Assembly: GCF_007004765.1 (NCBI RefSeq)
Contig: NZ_VIKR01000002.1
Location: forward strand, 744,001-808,000
Reading direction: 5' to 3'
Length of the DNA: 64,000 nucleotides
From: Aliikangiella marina
GTDB taxonomy: Bacteria; Pseudomonadota; Gammaproteobacteria; Enterobacterales; Kangiellaceae
In this document: positions 45,765 through 55,109 of the stretch, piece after piece
How positions within the stretch are numbered: the stretch's first letter is position 1
Layout of the letters: each line of letters opens with the position of its first letter
Program-made: the position numbers and the translations under genes
The notes under the pieces: generated by a model
The model's input: only the letters and a program-made list of their open reading frames with translations
The model's database searches: none
Told to the model about the DNA's origin: nothing

Positions 45765-46046
45765 ATGGATACGCTACGGGCCCTTTTGGCAATGGGAGTT
45801 TTTTGCTTAAGTTGCTATCTTGTTTTCGATCTATTTAGTTCTGGGTTTAGCTGGATGATTCTTGTGGCTGCAATTGCAGGGTTTCTTTTAGTCCATTTTA
45901 TCTGGCCAGAAAATAAACATCATGACGCTTGGTACGATGCCTTTGAGCTAATCTTTGATTTACCCTATCAACTAACCTCTCGCTTTTTGCGGGCAATTTT
46001 CAAGGGTGGCAAAGATAGCGATATCGATATAGGCATTGATCTTTAA
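45765..46046 (+). CDS. Hypothetical small membrane protein
   Basis: 93 residues with two closely spaced hydrophobic segments (TLRALLAMGVFCLSCYLVFDLF and WMILVAAIAGFLLVHFIW) followed by a cytosolic tail with amphipathic DLPYQLTSRFLRAIFKGG and an acidic end. Family not recognised. AAAGGAGAGG eight bases upstream is a strong ribosome binding site. Stands alone between fbpA (divergent) and mnmC (convergent). Confidence 0.75.
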   Translation: MDTLRALLAMGVFCLSCYLVFDLFSSGFSWMILVAAIAGFLLVHFIWPENKHHDAWYDAFELIFDLPYQLTSRFLRAIFKGGKDSDIDIGIDL

Positions 46047-46151
46047 TGGTGATTGGCTGAGTATCACTCATTGAAAACTTGAGCTTGTGGTTTGATTTTT
46101 TTCGGTCAATTTCTTTTTTCTTAGATTGTTAGTCGCGATTGATATTTAACT

Positions 46152-48254
46152 TTAAAGATTCTTCAAAGCAAACCTCGCTGGGCTTAATTTTTGTGATAGG
46201 TCGTTGGGTAGTGGTGATAAATCATTTCGAATTAACGCACTCAAATGTTCAGCACAGAGTAAAGACATCAATAGTCCATGAGATCCATAGCCGGTATTTA
46301 ACCAAAGCCCGGGTCGATTATATGTCCCCAAATCTTGCCACGCGATTCTACGTTGACCGAGAGCCTTGAAGCTCTCCTCAAGCTTATCGTTGTCTGGGAC
46401 ACCGCCGACGAGCGGGAGTCTGTCACTTGTATGGAGTCGGTATCCCACTTGTCCAGCTAGATCTTCTTTTTCTTGTGGGGGAGGAAGCGGCAACCCTAAC
46501 TTGCTGCCGAGTTCGCCGAAACGTTGCCTTAATGCCGTTTGGCTATCGCGACGCAGACTTTCGTCTTCGAAATCATCGAAGGTTGAACCAAGTAAAAACT
46601 GTTGATTGCCTTGAGGAACCAAGTATTGCTGTTCGCAAATTAAGTGGTTTAACGATCGAGCCAGTTTTTCTGATTCAAATAAATAAGTTTGTCCTCGAGT
46701 CCAATGAGTAAACTTGTTCGAGAACGCTTCAAGTTGGTGACGACTCCTACCACCACAATAGACAATGTGTGAATAAGTTTTTATCGATGTCTCTTGTGAA
46801 GTGCAATTATAAACTTCTATCGCTCGCTGTGAAGTTTTTGAGTCGGATATTGATTTAACTTGGTGGCGATAAAAAATTTCAACACGTTGAGCTGGAGAAA
46901 GCGCAATGAATAATTGACATAGACTTGGGATATCAAGCGCGCAAGCGTCGGGAAAAAAGACGCTAGGTAATGTTGACTTAAAGGGTTGAATCCAGTTATC
47001 TAAAGTTAAACTTCTACTCAGTGTGAGGAGCTGGTCACGTTGGTCGTTGGTCTTTAAAACCCGCTGCAAACCTTTGTTAATGATGATACTTTGTCTTTGT
47101 CGGGCGTCTAATTCATCGAGAAAATTATTTAAGCGTAAATAAGCTTGCCAATGTATTTGACTGGTAAAGTTAAAGTCAGTGGTTAGCTGAGGATGAAAAA
47201 TACCTGCGGCCGCACCAGAGGCTCCTTGTGCTAGTTCATTGTTCTCGTCATATAAATCAATAGCAATACCTTGTTGACTGAGTACAAAAGCAAGACTGCA
47301 TCCGGCGATACCTGCGCCGATTATGGCTATCTTTGTTGGCTCGGGTGAATGACTCAAATCAAACCAGGGTTTATCGTACTTGAGGTTTATAAAGCCACGT
47401 CTTAAATTGTTATCGGGTGCCGCAGCGAAATCAATAGCATTGCTCTTGGCTAAACCCGAACCTAAACTTGAATCGATCTCAGTGTCATCATTCACTTGTG
47501 CAGTCAGCATTTCTCGCTTTCGGCCAAACCCTTTGCGTTTATGAATTGAAAATCCGTATTTTTTGAGTGGGGTTTTTATTGAAGCGGCGACGCTAAAGGT
47601 CGAAAGACGGGTGCCTCTTTTTGATAGCATGCGCACTTTTTTAATAACATCTTCTGCCCACATACTGGCATTTTTAGCTGGAGCAAATCCATCTAAATAC
47701 CAGTGGTCAAATTTAATTTTATTGGCGTGCGACACTGATTCCATCAATAAATCGTCAAGCGCTTGCTCAACAGGCATGAAGAATAGTGTTAAGGTTAAAT
47801 TGATATTAGCGAAATTAAACTGGTGTCGACCGAAAGTTGCGGAAGGGTACTGCCCAACCAATTGTTCGCTATATACTTTAAACTGAGGCCAATGTTCGCT
47901 TGCTCGTTTGAAGTCGTCGACTCGCAATGGTCGCTTTTCAAATGACACAAAGTGAAGATGTTTTTTTTCTCCAGGATTCAATTCATGTAAGAATTTTGAC
48001 CACTTTTCTGCGGTAATGAAAAAATTAAGGCCAGTTCCAAAACCGAGTTCGCCAATATAAAAACTATCACCCGTTGACAAGTGCCAGTCGTCGGGCAAAT
48101 GGTTTCCATCAAGGAAAACGTATTCAGACTCGGCTAAACCATCTTCAAGTGAGAAGTAAATATCATCAAACTCGGTACTAAATGGTAGGCCGTCACGCCA
48201 CTCGATAGTTGCAGGTTTTATTTGGGCGAACTTGTCGAGATGCGCGCTGGACAT
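46152..48254 (-). CDS. mnmC: Bifunctional tRNA mnm5s2U34 biosynthesis protein MnmC
   Basis: 700 residues. N-terminal half is the MnmD methyltransferase domain with the SAM site GELGFGTGLNFF and DGFAPAKN; C-terminal half is the FAD-dependent oxidoreductase with IAIIGAGIAGCSLAFVLSQ and GASGAAAGIFHPQL. Together they convert cmnm5(s2)U34 to nm5 and then mnm5 in tRNA wobble positions. Fusion and length match enterobacterial MnmC. 19 bases after folE on the same strand, so a two-gene operon is likely. Confidence 0.95.
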   Translation of the reverse strand: MSSAHLDKFAQIKPATIEWRDGLPFSTEFDDIYFSLEDGLAESEYVFLDGNHLPDDWHLSTGDSFYIGELGFGTGLNFFITAEKWSKFLHELNPGEKKHLHFVSFEKRPLRVDDFKRASEHWPQFKVYSEQLVGQYPSATFGRHQFNFANINLTLTLFFMPVEQALDDLLMESVSHANKIKFDHWYLDGFAPAKNASMWAEDVIKKVRMLSKRGTRLSTFSVAASIKTPLKKYGFSIHKRKGFGRKREMLTAQVNDDTEIDSSLGSGLAKSNAIDFAAAPDNNLRRGFINLKYDKPWFDLSHSPEPTKIAIIGAGIAGCSLAFVLSQQGIAIDLYDENNELAQGASGAAAGIFHPQLTTDFNFTSQIHWQAYLRLNNFLDELDARQRQSIIINKGLQRVLKTNDQRDQLLTLSRSLTLDNWIQPFKSTLPSVFFPDACALDIPSLCQLFIALSPAQRVEIFYRHQVKSISDSKTSQRAIEVYNCTSQETSIKTYSHIVYCGGRSRHQLEAFSNKFTHWTRGQTYLFESEKLARSLNHLICEQQYLVPQGNQQFLLGSTFDDFEDESLRRDSQTALRQRFGELGSKLGLPLPPPQEKEDLAGQVGYRLHTSDRLPLVGGVPDNDKLEESFKALGQRRIAWQDLGTYNRPGLWLNTGYGSHGLLMSLLCAEHLSALIRNDLSPLPNDLSQKLSPARFALKNL

Positions 48255-48273
48255 TGTAAGTTTAAATTGAAAT

Positions 48274-48825
48274 TTAACGAATTAAATTGAGGAATTCTGC
48301 TCGAGTTTTTGATTTTTCTCTAAACGCACCCAGCATAACAGAAGTAGTCATGGTAGAGTTTTGTTTTTCTACCCCACGCATCATCATGCACATATGCTTG
48401 GCTTCTACAATTACGCCGACTCCAGCTGCGTTGGTCACTTGCATAATGGCTTGCGCAATTTGCTTAGTCATATTCTCTTGAATTTGCAATCGGCGGCCAA
48501 ACATATCAACGATTCGTGCTATCTTAGATAGACCTATTACTTTACCTGTTGGTAAGTAAGCAACGTGGCATTTGCCAATAAAAGGTAATAAATGGTGTTC
48601 ACACATTGAATAAAGCTCAATATCTTTAACGATAACCATTTCATCATTATCGGATTCAAATATTGCGCCGTTGACCACCTCGTCCAAGGATTGATGATAT
48701 CCCTGAGTAAGAAATTGCATGGCTTTTGCGGCCCGCTTAGGCGTATCTAACAATCCTTCTCGAGACGGATCTTCGCCGAGTTCAGTTAATATTTCAGAAT
48801 AAAGTGTGGTTAATTTTTCGTTCAT
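48274..48825 (-). CDS. folE: GTP cyclohydrolase I
   Basis: 183 residues, standard length. Forms 7,8-dihydroneopterin triphosphate, the first step of folate/tetrahydropterin synthesis. Zinc ligands and active site are visible: Cys and His in [13 protein letters not shown] and the second Cys in [29 protein letters not shown] is the FolE signature. GAGTG before the ATG. Probably co-transcribed with mnmC downstream. Confidence 0.96.
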   Translation of the reverse strand: MNEKLTTLYSEILTELGEDPSREGLLDTPKRAAKAMQFLTQGYHQSLDEVVNGAIFESDNDEMVIVKDIELYSMCEHHLLPFIGKCHVAYLPTGKVIGLSKIARIVDMFGRRLQIQENMTKQIAQAIMQVTNAAGVGVIVEAKHMCMMMRGVEKQNSTMTTSVMLGAFREKSKTRAEFLNLIR

Positions 48826-48971
48826 GTATCACTCGTTTGTTATAAAGCCCGAATAACGCGGCCTTGTTTATTGTAGTCGACCCGCTTTTAATAGCCAAGC
48901 TGGTTACGGATTCGTTAACAGACCACATTGATACTGCTCAGTGACCTAGCGCTTACCAGGTAAATCTAAAG

Positions 48972-49595
48972 TTAGCCCAATGCTAACCAAAGACCGACTC
49001 CAATCATTAAAGTCCCTGAGACTCGATTCATTGTTTTGACATTCGCCGTATTGGATAACAGTTGTCGCAAAGTTCTGCCACCACTTGCATACAAAGTCAT
49101 GAACATGAGTTCGGACATGAGTATAATTGCAATCAAAACACTCAACTGCGGCACCATCGGATATTCGGGATTGATAAAAGGCGGGAGTAGTGAAATCGTA
49201 AATGCCCATCCTTTAGGGTTTGCGATTGCTGCAATAAACCCTTGGGTGATCAACTCTTTGGCTGATATTGATGCATAAGCATCACTATCGGTTTGAATAG
49301 CCATCCGGCCCTTCGAACGCCACATTTGCATTCCAATATAAATCAAATAGGCACCGCCGAAGTATTTGAGGACCAAAAATAGGTTAGGATATTCTAACAT
49401 TATTTTTGCGACACCAATTACCGCGAGCACCGATACGATAGCGACTCCAATTAACTCGCCCCACATCATCCAAAATGTTCGGCGTAGGCCAATGGACATC
49501 CCAAGAGTCAGAGCTAAGGTCATGCACATACCTGGCGTTGCAGACACCACTAGAAAAGTTGGTATAAAGAGCGCTAACAGCGTGAAGTCTAGCAT
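48972..49595 (-). CDS. LysE/RhtB-family exporter
   Basis: 207 residues with about six hydrophobic segments, typical LysE-type amino-acid exporter. The N-terminal IPTFLVVSATPGMCMTLALTLGMSIGLRR is the family hallmark (PGP-like motif here PGM). Substrate unknown. ATG 49595 is chosen because homologues start a few residues before the first membrane segment; a start 20 codons upstream adds non-conserved sequence. No strong ribosome binding site. Confidence 0.88.
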   Translation of the reverse strand: MLDFTLLALFIPTFLVVSATPGMCMTLALTLGMSIGLRRTFWMMWGELIGVAIVSVLAVIGVAKIMLEYPNLFLVLKYFGGAYLIYIGMQMWRSKGRMAIQTDSDAYASISAKELITQGFIAAIANPKGWAFTISLLPPFINPEYPMVPQLSVLIAIILMSELMFMTLYASGGRTLRQLLSNTANVKTMNRVSGTLMIGVGLWLALG

Positions 49596-49873
49596 GATTG
49601 ATATCGACGCAATGAAAAGTTGCGCGCATTGTACGTGAAAAAGGCGTGTTTCCAAAGTTTGATTAATAACTAATCTCTATAATATCCCAAAAAGGAGCTG
49701 TAGAGCTTACCGGTGATTATCGATAAAATGGGAATCGATTGTTGATAATGCTGGAAGTGATAGTTGATAAAAACCGAAGTGAATGTAGAAGAAAAGAAGC
49801 ACATTGGTTTCTCTGACTTTAATTATCGATCGCAAAGAATTCCAGCAAACAAATTATAGTGAGCCACGTTTTA

Positions 49874-51061
49874 ATGAATCAAAAAAAGCTAAAAGTTTTA
49901 GCCGATGAAAATATGCCGCATATCGATCGGTTATTATCGAATATAGCAACGGTTGTGAGAAAGTCAGGCCGCGAGATAGTGCGAGACGACTTAATTGACT
50001 GTGATGCGCTTCTTTGTCGCTCGATCACAATGGTCGATGAAGCATTGCTACAAGGAACATCAATTAAGTTTGTTGGCTCGGCGACGATTGGCATTGATCA
50101 CCTCGATACAGAATGGCTTGATAAAAATCATATTCATTGGACCAACGCCGCAGGATGTAATGCGGCTGCAGTTGTTCAGTATGTTTTGAGTGCTATTTCG
50201 CTGTGGGTAACCAACACTCATCAATCAATAGAAGAATTGAAAGTTGGAATTGTTGGAGCGGGCAATGTTGGCAGCGGTTTAGCACGAGCATTGCAGATCT
50301 TGGGAGTTAAATATCACTTATGTGATCCGCCATTAGAAAGAGCCGGGGATAAGAGAGCGTTCACAGATTTTGAGTCAATTTTAAAGTGTGATGTGATTAC
50401 TTTTCATACACCACTCTCAACCAGCGGACAGGATAAAACTTATCACTTACTCGACGAGCAACAGTTATTAAAATTAAACCGTAATCAATTAGTGATTAAC
50501 GCTTCGCGAGGTGGCGTGATTGATAATCAAGCATTAAAAAATTATTTAACAAGTGAGCAAGCAGCCGCTTTTGTACTTGATGTTTTTGAAAATGAGCCGG
50601 ATATCGATGTCGAGTTAGCAAAATATTGTCTATCAGCGACACCGCATATTGCAGGGCATACACTAGAGGGCAAATCAAGAGGTAGCTTTATGGTGTATCA
50701 ATCGCTTTGCGAAGTGTTTGGATATAAGCATGAGACGACTGAGCAATCACTCTATCCAGTAAACAATCAGCTTGCTTTTCAAAAGTCATTCGACTTACCT
50801 TCGCTGTTGCTGGCCATTTATGATATCAAAAACGATAGTGACCGTATGAGGGAAAAGGTTGGCCTTAACGGAAAAATTTTTGATCAATTAAGAAAAGGAT
50901 ACCCCAATTCTCATAAAGTGTTTCCAAGGCGAGACTATTCAGGCTGGGAATTAAAAGTCAGCACGAGTGAAACCGATAAGTATGGGCTCATTGAAAAAAT
51001 CCAGCGGTTGTTTTCGGACAATAAGGGCACAGCTGGCACAGCGAGAAACGTCAAAGCCTAG
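49874..51061 (+). CDS. pdxB: Erythronate-4-phosphate dehydrogenase
   Basis: 395 residues. Second step of DXP-dependent pyridoxal phosphate synthesis, NAD-linked. N terminus KVLADENMPHIDRL and SATIGIDHLD match PdxB; Rossmann motif VGIVGAGNVGSGLARALQ; active-site Arg, Glu and His in INASRGGVID, FENEPD and TPHIAGHTLEGKSRGS; C-terminal PdxB dimerisation domain is present though divergent. ATG 49874 is preferred over GTG 49859; neither has a clear ribosome binding site. Its 3' end overlaps the convergent GGDEF gene by 11 bases. Confidence 0.94.
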   Translation: MNQKKLKVLADENMPHIDRLLSNIATVVRKSGREIVRDDLIDCDALLCRSITMVDEALLQGTSIKFVGSATIGIDHLDTEWLDKNHIHWTNAAGCNAAAVVQYVLSAISLWVTNTHQSIEELKVGIVGAGNVGSGLARALQILGVKYHLCDPPLERAGDKRAFTDFESILKCDVITFHTPLSTSGQDKTYHLLDEQQLLKLNRNQLVINASRGGVIDNQALKNYLTSEQAAAFVLDVFENEPDIDVELAKYCLSATPHIAGHTLEGKSRGSFMVYQSLCEVFGYKHETTEQSLYPVNNQLAFQKSFDLPSLLLAIYDIKNDSDRMREKVGLNGKIFDQLRKGYPNSHKVFPRRDYSGWELKVSTSETDKYGLIEKIQRLFSDNKGTAGTARNVKA

Positions 51062-52220
51062 ACTGCGAGACTTTCACGCAGTTTCGACCCGCCTCTTTGG
51101 CTTCATAAACCGCTTTGTCGGCAGCATTAATTAAATGATTTTGAATGTCTTCAGCGTTTGCTGCTTTTTGTGGATCAGGCTGCCAACTGCTAACGCCAAG
51201 AGATATCGTTATTTTGAGCGGCTGCTTATCCGATCCAATAACTTGTAATCGAGCAACCGTTTGCCGGATCCGCTCGGCTATTTCATTGGCTTGAGTGGCA
51301 TCGCTATTAGGAAGTAGTACTGTAAACTCTTCACCACCAAACCTAGCTAACGTGTCCGACTTTCTTAACAGGTTATTAATCGCATCAGCAACCGCTCTTA
51401 ATGCTCTATCACCAATCGAGTGACCGTGAAGATCATTGATTTTTTTAAAGTAGTCGATATCAATAAATAAGCAGGAAACGGGAAAGTTAGCGCGAGTCGC
51501 GCGAGCGATTTCTTTCGCTAGCGCTTGGAAAAAGAAGCGACGGTTTTTAGCTCTAGTCAGCATATCGACCAAACTCAAATGAACGAATCTTTCTTGGCTA
51601 ATCGAGTTTTCGATGCAGACGCTGATGATTGAGCTCATGTGTTGGAGAAAGTTAGTCGCTAGTTGATGGTGAAAACGTGATGGGTCAGGACTACCCATGT
51701 GGAGGCTGCCAATCAATTTTGTACCACGCCATAGCGGTAAAACCGCGGCACTTTTACTGAGCGAAGGCTGCCCGGCAAATAGCCGTTGAATGAATTCGTC
51801 ACTGTGAGTTAAGCGGGTTTCTACTTTGGATTGGTAAATTGAAGCAACTTCAGATTCATCGTCAACGTAGCGTAAGTCTTGATAATCAAGCTCGCCGTAA
51901 ATTTCATCGAGTAACCGTCTTATTTCCTTATCAGGATCAATGATGACTAATTCCACTTGGCTCAAACTTAGCTTGTGCTTTAAGTCAAAAAGTACGCGAT
52001 TCATTAAACTTTCAAATGTTTGAGACTCCAAAAAGAACAACTCAAGTTGATAAAACTTATCTTGCGTTTGTTGATTCTTATTGGCGCTATCGATGAGTTG
52101 GCTAAGGGTGTTTTGGAGTCGCTTATTTTTCTCGATTAGCGACAAGTGTTGGCTTGCGGAAACCCAATTTTCACTTTCGGCTGGCTCAGTAGAGTTTTTT
52201 GTTTTTCCGGCTTTATCCAT
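51051..52220 (-). CDS. GAF/DUF484-like and GGDEF domain diguanylate cyclase
   Basis: 389 residues. N-terminal coiled coil (HLSLIEKNKRLQNTLSQLIDSANK), a DUF484/GAF-like sensor domain (residues about 65-215), then a GGDEF domain. The catalytic motif is GGEEF with an RxxD inhibitory site five residues earlier (RKSD), so both activity and product inhibition are likely. Cytosolic, no membrane segment from ATG 52220; an upstream start would add 58 residues without homology. Convergent overlap with pdxB. Confidence 0.88.
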   Translation of the reverse strand: MDKAGKTKNSTEPAESENWVSASQHLSLIEKNKRLQNTLSQLIDSANKNQQTQDKFYQLELFFLESQTFESLMNRVLFDLKHKLSLSQVELVIIDPDKEIRRLLDEIYGELDYQDLRYVDDESEVASIYQSKVETRLTHSDEFIQRLFAGQPSLSKSAAVLPLWRGTKLIGSLHMGSPDPSRFHHQLATNFLQHMSSIISVCIENSISQERFVHLSLVDMLTRAKNRRFFFQALAKEIARATRANFPVSCLFIDIDYFKKINDLHGHSIGDRALRAVADAINNLLRKSDTLARFGGEEFTVLLPNSDATQANEIAERIRQTVARLQVIGSDKQPLKITISLGVSSWQPDPQKAANAEDIQNHLINAADKAVYEAKEAGRNCVKVSQSRL

Positions 52221-52472
52221 AGAACTCGATGAAATCGCTATCTGGAAATTCCCAAAACCAAGGTTGTTGTTGCGGCGAATTGTTATTTTAAGCGCCGATA
52301 ATGAAAGAGTGTGGCACAAAAGTACGAATAATTCTGTGAAATTCAGGCCAAATAACGACTTTATTCTTACGCACAAATAATGACCATTAATCAAGTAAAT
52401 ATCTCATTTTCTACCACTAATCGAAATTTATGGTATAAATGACCTATTCCCAACTATAATTGGAGAGTGCAA

Positions 52473-52505
52473 ATGACCTCGGTCATTGCTATTCCAACAC
52501 CTTAG
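52473..52505 (+). CDS. Possible 10-codon leader peptide
   Basis: ATG with a strong GGAGAG site upstream opens a ten-codon frame (MTSVIAIPTP) ending 11 bases before the ATG of the DRR-repeat gene, which has no ribosome binding site of its own. Its first 14 bases, ATGACCTCGGTCAT, are a perfect palindrome. Translational coupling is plausible. Confidence 0.4.
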   Translation: MTSVIAIPTP

Positions 52506-52516
52506 AACACTATCAC

Positions 52517-52744
52517 ATGGCAGAACAGGACAGAGATAACGAAACCGTCGAAAAAGTCACTTGGTCGTCACACAAGTTGGACGAAAGGAGTGCCAATGAC
52601 CGTCGTTCGGGGACTGATAGACGTCAGATGAAAAGCGGGCGCATGATTACTGTACCTGACATGCGGTCCGGTATTGACCGCCGTTCTGGAGAAGACCGCC
52701 GCAAAGTGCGCTTGACTATCACAGGTAGAGCGATCGACATTTAG
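52517..52744 (+). CDS. Small DRR-repeat protein
   Basis: 75 residues from ATG 52517. Cytosolic, highly charged, with the motif DRRSGxDRR repeated: NDRRSGTDRRQ and GIDRRSGEDRRK, separated by KSGRMITVPDMR. Similar R-R-x-G-x-D-R-R elements recur in small gammaproteobacterial orphans; function unknown. An in-frame TTG at 52460 would place the start inside the ribosome binding site of the leader frame. Divergent from the GGDEF gene by about 300 bases. Confidence 0.62.
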   Translation: MAEQDRDNETVEKVTWSSHKLDERSANDRRSGTDRRQMKSGRMITVPDMRSGIDRRSGEDRRKVRLTITGRAIDI

Positions 52745-52745
52745 G

Positions 52746-52793
52746 GCTATCGATGTCTAGAGCTATCGATGTCCAGAGTTATCGATGTCTAGA
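52746..52793. repeat. 16-bp tandem repeat, three copies
   Basis: GCTATCGATGTCTAGA, GCTATCGATGTCCAGA and GTTATCGATGTCTAGA in direct succession, starting right after the DRR-repeat stop codon; a decayed fourth copy may be the 3' end of that gene (GCGATCGACATTTAG). Confidence 0.85.
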
Positions 52794-52950
52794 GCAGGTG
52801 TTGCGAGAGAATTCTTAATTTCAGCATTTGGCATTTATTCTAAAATACTAGTTGATCAAGTAGTAGTTGTTTTGCTAGTATCTTCCTGTTGAAGACATCG
52901 ACTCGCAGTAAGATTTGATCATGACAGGATAAGTCCAGGAAAGGATTTTC

Positions 52951-53088
52951 ATGTCACGCCCAGGCTTTTCTCCACAGAAAATTTTATCGTCACTGGGTGG
53001 GCTCTCGTCAAATCTTCTCGATAGAAGCAATTTTAAAACGAGTTTTCGTTGTGCATTGCACAGGGGTGTGGCGTTTCTTTGGGATTAA
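52951..53088 (+). CDS. Possible small ORF, 45 residues
   Basis: ATG preceded by AGGAAAGGA, a good ribosome binding site, opens a 45-residue frame (starting MSRPGFSPQKILSSLGG). No homology recognised, no membrane segment. It lies in the 700-base gap before rmuC; the rest of the gap is AT-rich with no other gene seen. Could be chance. Confidence 0.25.
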   Translation: MSRPGFSPQKILSSLGGLSSNLLDRSNFKTSFRCALHRGVAFLWD

Positions 53089-53392
53089 TTCGAAAGAGGC
53101 AGCTGTGTTTTAGCAGTGTTTTTTTCTCCAAGAATACGATCAGTGCATTTGATTGTTTGTCGAGAGTCGTTGTTTTCAACCCTATTTAGCGCTTAATGCA
53201 TTGCGTCAATATTGAGCATTTAGTTTGTATCAGTGGACACATTAATGAGCGCCAATTTGGTTTAGCCGAAACTTGAATCCTGAATCTTGAAATTTACAAA
53301 CTTAAAACCTGAAATTCGAATCAAGCGACTTCGGTTTATTGTTTAACAAACGATATGCTGAATGAATAATGGACTTTTGTACTGTTGTTTCA

Positions 53393-53442
53393 GGCGTAAA
53401 ACAGTTGTAATCGGCGTAAAATAGCGGTTAAAGGCGAGAAAA
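53393..53442. repeat. 20-bp periodic GGCGTAAAA array before rmuC
   Basis: GGCGTAAAA begins at 53393 and 53413, and GGCGAGAAAA at 53433, exactly 20 bases apart. The last copy overlaps the rmuC ribosome binding site. Spacing near two helical turns suggests a regulatory or duplicated site. Confidence 0.6.
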
Positions 53443-53446
53443 CACC

Positions 53447-55000
53447 ATGCCACAAATCGAGCAGTATATTGATCAAAATATAATCAGTTGGTTGCTATTA
53501 ACCAGCGGCTTGATAATTCTGATTGGCGTCCTTTATCTCGTCTTCATTCAACGGCGAATGATTCATCAATACCGGGGACAAATCACAGACGAAGTCGCTG
53601 CGGCTAACGAAATTTTTATTCAGAATCAGCATGAAATGCTCACCATGTTGAGTCGACTAGAAGGCCACATTGATAATACGCAAAAACGAATATTCGATTC
53701 GTTGTCCCAAGATAGAGAAAGGCAGCTTGCAGCGACTGCAGCGTTGCGAGTCGAATTAGAAAAGCGTTTTGCCGATTCCAGTTTATCTCTCAACAATAAT
53801 CTGCAAGAGTTTAAACACAAAATTGTCGAAAGATTTGAGCAATTAAAGGGGATAACAGAAAGCTCTCAGAGAGAGCTTAAGCAAGCCGTCATTGGACAAC
53901 TCAAGCAGTTTGGTGACCAGCAGAGCGCCGCTGTTTTGCAAGAACAAAGTCAAACACGAGAGTTAATTGATTTAAAAATTCGTAACGGCTTATTAGATTT
54001 GCGAAAAGATTTAGATCGAAGTATTGAGCAACAAAACCTCACCGTAGCAAACAGTATCAAAGAACTGACTGAGAGTACCGATAATCGCTTGAAAGAAATT
54101 AGTGGGCAAGTGGAGCGGCGGCTTGCCGAAGGCTTTGATAAAACCAATCAAACCTTTACCGATGTACTAAAAAGGTTAGCGTTAATCGATGATGCACAAA
54201 AGAAAATAACGGAGTTATCTGGCAACGTCGTCAGTCTTCAGGAGGTTCTCAATGATAAGCGTTCTCGCGGTGCTTTTGGTGAAGTCCAGTTGAATGCATT
54301 AATTAGTAACGTTATTCCCAAACGGCACTACCAAATTCAGCATAAACTTTCCAATGACAAAGTCGCTGATTGCGTTCTGTTGTTGCCTCAACCCACAGGC
54401 AAAATTGCGATTGACGCGAAATTTCCGCTTGAGAGCTACCGACGAATGACGGATGTTCACTGCGCGGAAGCGGACCGGCAGTTGGCAAGCAAGCAGTTTG
54501 CTCGAGATATTAAAAAACATATTGATGATATCGCTGATAAGTATGTCCTTCCACCTGAGACTGCTGAAGGTGCGGTTATGTTTATTCCTGCCGAAAGTGT
54601 CTTTGCAGAGATCCATAGCCATTTTCCGGAACTCGTCGAGATGGCACATCGAAGGAAAGTTTGGCTGGTATCGCCAACAACCTTAATGGCGATATTAACT
54701 ACCGCAGCGGCGGTCATCAAAGATGAAGCGACTCGAGAACAAGTTCATATTATTCAAGAGCACTTGAATGCGCTAGGCAAAGACTTTACTCGTTTTCAAG
54801 ATAGAATGGATAAGCTTTCACGCCATATTAGTCAAGTCAGTAAGGATGTAGAGCAAGTACATGTTTCTGCACGAAAAATTACTTCGCGATTTGATAAAAT
54901 TGAAAAAGTCGAAATGTCTAAAGAAATGGTTGATGACGAAAGCTTATTAGAAACTCGCTTTTTATTATCAGAGTCCAATCTTGAGATATCTGATCGCTAA
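53447..55000 (+). CDS. rmuC: DNA recombination protein RmuC
   Basis: 517 residues. One N-terminal membrane segment (WLLLTSGLIILIGVLYLVFI), a long coiled-coil region (residues about 50-270), then the RmuC nuclease-like domain: RGAFGEVQLNALISNVIPKRHY, KIAIDAKFPLESYRRM, VMFIPAESVFAEIHSHFPELVE and WLVSPTTLMAILTTAAAVIKDE. RmuC limits inverted-repeat-mediated rearrangement. AAGGCGAG before the ATG. Preceded by a 20-bp periodic array. Monocistronic. Confidence 0.94.
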   Translation: MPQIEQYIDQNIISWLLLTSGLIILIGVLYLVFIQRRMIHQYRGQITDEVAAANEIFIQNQHEMLTMLSRLEGHIDNTQKRIFDSLSQDRERQLAATAALRVELEKRFADSSLSLNNNLQEFKHKIVERFEQLKGITESSQRELKQAVIGQLKQFGDQQSAAVLQEQSQTRELIDLKIRNGLLDLRKDLDRSIEQQNLTVANSIKELTESTDNRLKEISGQVERRLAEGFDKTNQTFTDVLKRLALIDDAQKKITELSGNVVSLQEVLNDKRSRGAFGEVQLNALISNVIPKRHYQIQHKLSNDKVADCVLLLPQPTGKIAIDAKFPLESYRRMTDVHCAEADRQLASKQFARDIKKHIDDIADKYVLPPETAEGAVMFIPAESVFAEIHSHFPELVEMAHRRKVWLVSPTTLMAILTTAAAVIKDEATREQVHIIQEHLNALGKDFTRFQDRMDKLSRHISQVSKDVEQVHVSARKITSRFDKIEKVEMSKEMVDDESLLETRFLLSESNLEISDR

Positions 55001-55109
55001 ATTTGTCTCAATCTTCACACTTTCATCTGCAAATAGAATTTTTGTTCACTCGCCAGATAAATATCGACTATATTTTAAATAACGGAAATGACCAATAAGG
55101 TGCAGTAAT

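Noticed and set aside
52746-52793. Three-copy tandem repeat as a CRISPR array
   Set aside because: Units are 16 bp with no spacers; same for the other intergenic repeats. No cas genes in the window.
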